The notes under the pieces are model-generated. The model did no database searches and was not told the DNA's origin. It worked only from the letters and a program-made list of their open reading frames with translations. DNA of 64,000 bases, from NCBI GenBank assembly GCA_015655045.1, contig JAATFU010000007.1:124001-188000 (forward strand), given 5' to 3'. Shown here in pieces: positions 59,135 through 64,000 of this stretch (its first letter is position 1; every line of letters begins with the position of its first letter). The position numbers were made by a program, and so were the translations under genes. The stretch comes from Candidatus Saccharimonadota bacterium (GTDB lineage: Bacteria > Patescibacteriota > Saccharimonadia > Saccharimonadales > Saccharimonadaceae).

Positions 59135-59318
59135 TAATTATCCTCTCTCGCTTCATCGACCATCGACAAAACGACCCTTTATCAACCAACAACCATGCAC
59201 AGCGCATAGGTGATCAATAAGTATCTTATTATATATATCACGACATCATTTGTCAATCTGTGCTAGATGTAGCACCAGGGGTGCTTCTTACTCGCTAGAG
59301 GCAGGGAGTCGTGCATTA

Positions 59319-59540
59319 TTGACAACAGCCACCTCCCTTTGGTATACTCCTGCTAGACATCACCAAAGACAGTAGCCGTGGAAACACTTAATTTGCTACC
59401 GAGGATCATGTAACACATACATTTTTCGATAGAGTCTTTGGCAGTGCGAGGTCCAAAGACTTTTTCTTTTGTCCACGCGTGCCGTCTGGTTCTTTCACAA
59501 TTTGGTCGGATATACCTAACTACAACTAAAGGAGATTTTT
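59319..59540 (+). promoter_or_regulatory. rplJ promoter and attenuator-like L10 leader
   Basis: TTGACA (59319-59324), 18 bases, TATACT (59343-59348). The leader of about 185 bases holds a terminator, AGTCTTTGG (59433-59441) with CCAAAGACT (59453-59461) and a T-run. CCAAAGAC also occurs at 59363-59370 and can pair with the same GTCTTTGG, giving an antiterminator fold. L10 leaders in other bacteria are controlled by L10 or L10-L12 binding. The rest of 59135-59318 shows no gene. Confidence 0.75.
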
Positions 59541-60068
59541 ATGGCAATTACCCGCGATAAAAAGAACACTTTGGTTGCAGAATTAGCTGAGTTATTTGCC
59601 ACCGCAAAGTCAACCGTGGGCGCCGCCTACGATGGACTAAGCGTTGCTAATATGCAAGTCCTACGTGCTGCAGCTCGTGAGAACAACGTCGTGATTAAAG
59701 TGGTTAAAAACCGCCTCGTCCGAGTTGCCCTTGCCGCTGACGGTAAGTTTGATACGGCCGACACAAGTCTTTTAACGGGTCAGCTCGTCTACGCTTTTTC
59801 AAGTGAAGATGAAGTGGCACCTGCTCAAGTACTTGCTAAGTTTGCAAAGACCCACCCAGAGCTTCGTTTGATTACCGGCTTTAATAGTGATGGAACATCA
59901 CTTGATACTGCCTCGGTCAAAGCCCTGGCCGAACTTCCAACTAAGGATCAATTACGAGGCCAGGTTGTCAGCGTTATCGCGGCACCTCTCACTCAGTTCC
60001 TGGGAGTCGCCAATGGTGCTCAACGTGGTTTTGCGCAAGTCTTATCACAACGTGCGGAAGCACTCTAA
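59541..60068 (+). CDS. rplJ: 50S ribosomal protein L10
   Basis: 175 aa. L10 features: KKNTLVAELAELFATAKSTV, VVKNRLVRVALA and the C-terminal helix (QLRGQVVSVIAAPLTQFLGV) that carries L7/L12 dimers. Ribosome site AAAGGAGA. Behind the attenuator-like leader. Confidence 0.97.
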   Translation: MAITRDKKNTLVAELAELFATAKSTVGAAYDGLSVANMQVLRAAARENNVVIKVVKNRLVRVALAADGKFDTADTSLLTGQLVYAFSSEDEVAPAQVLAKFAKTHPELRLITGFNSDGTSLDTASVKALAELPTKDQLRGQVVSVIAAPLTQFLGVANGAQRGFAQVLSQRAEAL

Positions 60069-60104
60069 TTCTGTAACCAATTATTATTACTAAGGAGAAC
60101 TATT

Positions 60105-60506
60105 ATGGCTGATACTGAAATCACCCTGACTGCTGGTCAGAAAAAAATCGTTGATGAACTCAACAAACTCTCAGCTCTTGAGCTGAGCCAAATCGTGAAA
60201 CACCTCGAAGAGGAATGGGGCGTAAGCGCTGCTGCACCTGCAGCTGCTGCGGTCGCTGCACCAACTGAAGCTGGCGCTGATGCCGCTGATGAGAAAACTG
60301 AATTCACCGTTACGCTCAAAGAAGCTGGTGTTCAGAAAGTCGCCGTTATTAAGGCTGTTAAGGAATTAACTGGTCTTGGTCTTGGTGAAGCAAAAGCAAT
60401 CGTTGATGGCGCACCTGCTCCTGTAAAAGAGAAGGTTGGCAAAGACGAAGCTGATGCTGCAAAGAAACTGCTTGAAGAAGCAGGCGCAACTGTCGAACTA
60501 AGCTAA
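60105..60506 (+). CDS. rplL: 50S ribosomal protein L7/L12
   Basis: 133 aa. Helical N-terminal dimer domain, an Ala-rich hinge ([20 protein letters not shown]) and the C-terminal domain [20 protein letters not shown], which recruits translation GTPases. Ribosome site AAGGAGAA. Followed by a terminator. Confidence 0.98.
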   Translation: MADTEITLTAGQKKIVDELNKLSALELSQIVKHLEEEWGVSAAAPAAAAVAAPTEAGADAADEKTEFTVTLKEAGVQKVAVIKAVKELTGLGLGEAKAIVDGAPAPVKEKVGKDEADAAKKLLEEAGATVELS

Positions 60507-60546
60507 TTTGACTAATGAATATCCGATCAATCTATGGTTGAACCCT

Positions 60547-60575
60547 AAATACCGCTTCGAAAGAGGCGGTATTTT
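60547..60575 (+). terminator. Terminator after rplL
   Basis: AAATACCGCTTC-GAAA-GAGGCGGTATTTT: 11-bp stem with one G-T pair, followed by T. Confidence 0.8.
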
Positions 60576-60697
60576 GTAGGCACAAAAAATACAACGCTTT
60601 GGCTGCGACCTCATACAATCATGTGGAAAAACTTACTTCATGGTGCTTTGGTACGAAACCATGGTTTTTAGTATCCATAGGGTACATGGGCGGGTGA

Positions 60698-60726
60698 TTG
60701 ACAAAAGGATACTTGGTTGGTATATA
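60698..60726 (+). promoter_or_regulatory. Promoter of the gene at 60775
   Basis: TTGACA (60698-60703), 17 bases, TATATA (60721-60726): strong promoter. AAAAGGAAA follows 13 bases before the ATG. The rest of 60576-60697 holds no gene. Confidence 0.75.
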
Positions 60727-60774
60727 TAGGGGTGATACTACACAAAAATAGACAAAAGGAAATTGCGAGTTACC

Positions 60775-61293
60775 ATGTCTGAATTACCTGAAAAACAAGT
60801 CAAGCGTCTCCATGCGCTCATTCAAGAGGCCGAAACCAATCTAGCTGCCGCTAAAGAACTACTCATTAGCATTATCGGTGAGGACGGCACTGTCCTGACC
60901 CCAAAATCAAGTAACGCTGAAGATGTCGGCGGAAAAGTCGTTGAAGGTGTTTTTGATGGCCAGAAGATGGCCGGCCCTGATGGCAAAGAATATCCCGTAC
61001 CAGCAAACTATGCCAGTAAATCAAAGCTAGTTGAAGGCGACATCCTGAAACTCACCATTGCTGATGATGGCAGCTTTATCTATAAGCAAATTGGGCCAAT
61101 TGAGCGCCGTCAGATTATCGGTACGCTCGTGACTCATGATGGCGCGTACTACGTTGAAGCTAATGGCCATGAATACCGGATTTTGCTTGCCAGTGTAACC
61201 TACTTCCGAATTAACGTGGGTGATCAGGTCACGATTATTATCCCGGCCGATAATCCCGATGCCGAGTGGGCCGCCGTTGAAGCTGCGCTGTAG
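60775..61293 (+). CDS. Conserved-looking hypothetical protein
   Basis: 172 aa from the ATG at 60775 (MSELPEKQVKRLHALIQ); a TTG 12 bases upstream is an alternative nearer the AAGGAA. An N-terminal helix precedes a beta-rich part with KVVEGVFDGQKMAGPDGKEY and YPVPANYASKSKLVEGDILK (overlapping pieces). C-terminal acidic. I believe similar proteins exist in other Patescibacteria but do not know a function. Strong promoter suggests high expression. Confidence 0.7.
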   Translation: MSELPEKQVKRLHALIQEAETNLAAAKELLISIIGEDGTVLTPKSSNAEDVGGKVVEGVFDGQKMAGPDGKEYPVPANYASKSKLVEGDILKLTIADDGSFIYKQIGPIERRQIIGTLVTHDGAYYVEANGHEYRILLASVTYFRINVGDQVTIIIPADNPDAEWAAVEAAL

Positions 61294-61390
61294 ACCTCTC
61301 GTCTTTTACAAGTACTCATTTTATATGCCGCTTCCGATGATACCGCACTATGTTGGTGAGCTATTGTCCTTGAGTTTATGAGGTAGTTAG

Positions 61391-61476
61391 AAAAGAAAAA
61401 GCCCGATCAACTTTTTCAAGTCAATCGGGCATGGGCTCCGGGAGGACCAAGGGGAAAAGCCACAAGGTCCTCCCGG
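61391..61476 (-). terminator. Terminator and second stem-loop of the 61500 gene
   Basis: On the minus strand GCCCGATTGACTT / AAGTTGATCGGGC followed by TTTTTCTTTT (61430-61391). Just before it (61476-61438) is a separate 11-bp perfect stem CCGGGAGGACC / GGTCCTCCCGG. Confidence 0.75.
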
Positions 61477-61499
61477 ACACCCAGGAACCGAGATTCGAG

Positions 61500-62291
61500 T
61501 TACTTATTCTCCCTGAAGATCATTACAGCATCCGCGAGCCGGGGGGCATCAGCCCAGAGGACGCCGACATAGGCGCCCGAGTCATACGCGAAGTACGACA
61601 CGAAGACGGAATCGACGACCAGCCCAGCCGCAATGAAACCAGGAATGGTTTTGTAGTCGATGGCCAGGTACACCTGCGGATTGAGCGCCAGCAGCCAAGC
61701 CACTTCAAGGCCGGGCAGTCGCTTCTTGATCTTCCGAATCTCGCTAGGAACCACCCCACTAGTGGTACCCACGTAGGTCTGGATATCGAGCAGGGCGACG
61801 TCGAGCCTGGGTTTACCACTCTGCTCGCTCCCGGGAAAGAACGAGAGTCGATCCGACTCGATGTACAGCCCGAACTTCTTACCCAGTGCTTCGACTTCGA
61901 GCTTTAGACAGGCCGTTACTTCCTCCCAGTTAAAGGAGAGGTCACGACCGAGCCACAGGCTGATGCCGGTTGGGTGCAGTAGGTCAAGGTGATCGACGAG
62001 GGTGTTAGCAAACGTGTCGATTTGGCCCCTTGTGAGACCCCAACCGCGCAGCTTGTTCCACTCGCTGATTTTCGTCGCGTAGCCGCTTACAGGGTTCCAC
62101 GCGATGGGCGCGAGAGCCGAAGTGAGTGACCTGGTGAAGGCATCGAAGTCAATTCTCGAGAAGTCGGCGTGAGCCAACTTCTTGAAGAACTTACTGTTGG
62201 CAAGCAAATACTGCATCTGGTCACCGTCGGGGTCACCGAGAGCATCCACGACGAACTTCGTTGCTTGTTTCTGTGAGACGGGTGTCGACAT
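61500..62291 (-). CDS. Hypothetical protein, GC-richer
   Basis: 263 aa, not recognised. Helical N-terminus (KQATKFVVDALGDPDGDQMQ), later segments EVAWLLALNPQVYLAIDYKT and FVSYFAYDSGAYVGVLWAD. No signal peptide. GC-richer than the neighbours, with AAAGGCGG before the ATG and two long stem-loops behind. The large plus-strand ORF at 61431-61907 is its shadow. Confidence 0.7.
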   Translation of the reverse strand: MSTPVSQKQATKFVVDALGDPDGDQMQYLLANSKFFKKLAHADFSRIDFDAFTRSLTSALAPIAWNPVSGYATKISEWNKLRGWGLTRGQIDTFANTLVDHLDLLHPTGISLWLGRDLSFNWEEVTACLKLEVEALGKKFGLYIESDRLSFFPGSEQSGKPRLDVALLDIQTYVGTTSGVVPSEIRKIKKRLPGLEVAWLLALNPQVYLAIDYKTIPGFIAAGLVVDSVFVSYFAYDSGAYVGVLWADAPRLADAVMIFRENK

Positions 62292-62365
62292 GACAGTCCG
62301 CCTTTCTGCCGTAGTAATAAACTAGTCATGCACGGTGCATGGTAGCCTCACCAGGGTGAGAATTG

Positions 62366-62415
62366 AGAACGGCGTACTATATTCATCTGAAATATAAATA
62401 CACGACGCCGTTCTC
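62366..62415. promoter_or_regulatory. 11-bp inverted repeat upstream of the 61500 gene
   Basis: GAGAACGGCGT (62366-62376) and ACGCCGTTCTC (62405-62415) with an AT-rich 28-base middle that contains a smaller imperfect repeat. No T-run on either side. It may be a regulatory hairpin or operator of the minus-strand gene. The rest of 62292-62578 shows no gene. Confidence 0.45.
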
Positions 62416-62578
62416 AAAGGAGTAACCGAATTATTAAGGTTCTAGTGCAATGTATAACATAAGGCTGCATATTCTGCAACGATTGCATCAACAAACCAAA
62501 AGCAGTATGATACGTATATCACATGAGGTGAAAACAAAAAGTGTAAAAATGACGGCAGTATGAAGCGCGCGAAACGCG

Positions 62579-62584
62579 TATAAT
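62579..62584 (+). promoter_or_regulatory. -10 box of dnaX
   Basis: TATAAT at 62579-62584, 31 bases before the dnaX GTG. GAGGGGAA lies 8 bases before the start codon. No clear -35. Confidence 0.55.
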
Positions 62585-62615
62585 CAGCTGCAAGACAACG
62601 TGAGGGGAATTATTC

Positions 62616-64000
62616 GTGGCTCAGGCTTTATACCGCAAGTATCGTAGTAAAACGCTGGATGAGATTATTGGCCAGAACCATGTCACAGACATTTTGTCTC
62701 GTGCTATTGCCCAAGGCAAGATCTCTCACGCCTATCTTTTGACTGGCCCGCGTGGCGTCGGGAAGACTTCGATTGCGCGAATCTTAGCTCACGAAATTAA
62801 TGGCTTGCCCTATGACGATGATAGCCAGCATCTTGATATCATCGAGATTGATGCAGCCAGCAATAACAGTGTTGAGGATATCCGAGATTTACGTGAGAAA
62901 GTCCAGATCGCTCCTGTCTCAGCTCAGAAAAAAATCTATATTATTGACGAAGTACACATGCTCAGTAAGTCAGCTTTTAACGCGCTCTTAAAGACACTTG
63001 AGGAGCCGCCCGAGCACGTTGTCTTTATCCTAGCTACAACCGATATTGAAAAGTTACCCGCTACCATTATTAGCCGTACTCAACGGTTTAGCTTTCGTTC
63101 GATTGGCGTGGCCGATGCAACCAAACACTTAAAGGAGATTGCCAAAAAGGAGAAGATCACGATTAGCGATGACGCTCTGCAACTCATCGCCGAACGCGGC
63201 GACGGTAGTTTCCGTGATAGCATTAGTCTGCTTGACCAACTTTCAAGCCTCGCCGACGACAAAGAGGGTATCACTACTGCACTGATTGAAACCTCACTCG
63301 GTCTTGCCCCGCACACCGTAGTTGAAGCTATCTTACAAGCCGTTCAAGATCGTTCAGTGACACACGTAGTCGAACTGCTTGATGCCGCCAAGGAAGAGGG
63401 AATTAATAGTACCGTCCTGGCGGCTCAGCTAACCTATACTCTGCGCCAACGGGTCGCCGACCAACCCCAGCTACTTCCTTTACTCGATGGCCTATTAGAC
63501 GTCGCTCGCAGTAGTCAACCAGATTTAAAGCTTCTAAGCATCCTAGGGAGTGCAGCTATTCCAAAGGGTGCAGCTCGATCGGCCGCTCTTGCAGCTCCCG
63601 TCCTTGAAATTACGGCCACGATTGCGGAGCTAGAAAAACAAGCTACTCGTTCAAAACCAAAAGATAGCGTCCAGCCCCACCCAACCCCCTCGAAAGAAGA
63701 ACCTCTCGTGACAGTTGCTACTCCAAAACCCATCCAGGAAGCACCGCTTGAAGCCGTCACTCCAGCTACATTCGAGTGGGCTAAGCTGATCGATTATACC
63801 CGTGAACACTACGTCGCAATTTATAGCGTACTGAGTAAATGCCATTTTGAGCTTGCGGGTACGACCCTTACCCTCTATACCGCCAATAAGTTTTATAAGA
63901 AAAAACTCGATGATATGAAATACAGCAGCCTCCTCTATAAAAGCCTCGAAGGTATCGGGGTTTATGGACTGGAAATCCACACGATACCCACAGCGCCACC
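62616..64000 (+). CDS. dnaX: DNA polymerase III subunit gamma/tau (runs off the window)
   Basis: At least 461 aa from the GTG at 62616; absent from the track because it is open at the end. MAQALYRKYRSKTLDEIIGQ start, Walker A GPRGVGKTS, Walker B YIIDEVHML, LLKTLEEPPEHVVFILATTD and SRTQRFSFR are the clamp-loader motifs. The four-cysteine zinc module usually between Walker A and B is missing (AHEINGLPYDDDSQHLDII in its place). A Pro-rich linker follows at about residues 345-385. With holB at 15.5 kb it belongs to the replisome clamp loader. Confidence 0.93.
   Translation, partial: MAQALYRKYRSKTLDEIIGQNHVTDILSRAIAQGKISHAYLLTGPRGVGKTSIARILAHEINGLPYDDDSQHLDIIEIDAASNNSVEDIRDLREKVQIAPVSAQKKIYIIDEVHMLSKSAFNALLKTLEEPPEHVVFILATTDIEKLPATIISRTQRFSFRSIGVADATKHLKEIAKKEKITISDDALQLIAERGDGSFRDSISLLDQLSSLADDKEGITTALIETSLGLAPHTVVEAILQAVQDRSVTHVVELLDAAKEEGINSTVLAAQLTYTLRQRVADQPQLLPLLDGLLDVARSSQPDLKLLSILGSAAIPKGAARSAALAAPVLEITATIAELEKQATRSKPKDSVQPHPTPSKEEPLVTVATPKPIQEAPLEAVTPATFEWAKLIDYTREHYVAIYSVLSKCHFELAGTTLTLYTANKFYKKKLDDMKYSSLLYKSLEGIGVYGLEIHTIPTAP

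Noticed and set aside
61431-61907. Plus-strand ORF of 158 aa
   Set aside because: Antisense shadow of the GC-rich 61500 gene; begins inside its terminator stem and has no ribosome site.
1-64000. CRISPR array or Cas genes
   Set aside because: No regularly spaced identical short repeats; the array modules are 0.4-1 kb apart and enclose genes. No Cas protein seen.
1-64000. UGA recoded as glycine
   Set aside because: Several gene pairs end and start at ATGA (for example 22464/22467 and 34214/34217), and UGA ends normal-length proteins.
1-64000. Insertion sequence or transposase
   Set aside because: No ORF resembles a DDE, HUH or tyrosine transposase; the GC-rich inverted repeats behind genes lie at gene ends as terminators, not as paired element ends.

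Overview
The window looks like a chromosome segment of a Candidatus Saccharibacteria (TM7) or closely related Patescibacteria/CPR organism. The evidence is indirect but consistent. The S10-spc-alpha ribosomal block runs from rpsE straight into rplO with no rpmD (L30), a hallmark of the CPR. L36, L33 and DnaX lack their usual zinc-binding cysteines. Genes are small and tightly packed, and many lie 6-10 bases behind a TATAAT/TATACT box, so their mRNAs should be leaderless. UGA is used as a stop codon (several ATGA overlaps), so this is not a UGA-recoding lineage. No taxon search was possible.

Layout. 1-12.4 kb: the end of rplB, then rpsS to rplO, secY, an unknown gene, infA, rpmJ, rpsM, rpsK, rpsD, rpoA, rplQ, rplM, rpsI. 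12.4-18.6 kb: alpha/beta hydrolase, trpS, RluA-type pseudouridine synthase, holB-like gene, TPR protein, tRNA-Tyr, two tRNA-Thr, yajQ, rpmG. 18.6-23.7 kb (minus strand): an alpha-glucan operon made of a GT4 glycosyltransferase, GH57, GH15 and an unknown gene. 23.9-31.2 kb: tRNA-Trp followed by an accessory region of single small genes separated by a repeated module. 31.3-49.3 kb: mixed genes, including an ECF sigma/anti-sigma pair, a large surface protein, a CAP-domain protein, SAM riboswitch-metK, mpg, a histidine kinase, a type IV pilin and a GT2. 49.3-64 kb: secE, nusG, rplK, an FAD-linked oxidase, rplA, thyX-dcd-tmk, rplJ-rplL behind an attenuator-like leader, and the start of dnaX.

The most interesting part is 23.9-31.2 kb. 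Ten or so unrelated small genes are separated by copies of an intergenic module. They include a nucleotidyltransferase-like protein, two CdiA-type PD-(D/E)xK nuclease-like proteins, a DUF805 protein, a RelE-type toxin-antitoxin pair and a methyltransferase. In several modules a 26-base block has the same length and the same ends as the last 26 bases of the adjacent tRNA-Trp gene. A diverged, interrupted copy of the tRNA 3' half and its downstream flank sits about 4 kb downstream. I read this as a cassette-like array built by repeated integration at tRNA-Trp. No recombinase gene is in the window.

Two styles of gene expression coexist. Most genes look leaderless. A minority of GC-richer genes instead have a Shine-Dalgarno sequence and long perfect stem-loops. 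Regulatory RNAs are visible at metK (SAM-I riboswitch) and rplJ (attenuator-like L10 leader). Two or three genes (tmk, mpg, the ECF sigma factor) appear to lack a standard start codon where the reading frame and spacing call for one.
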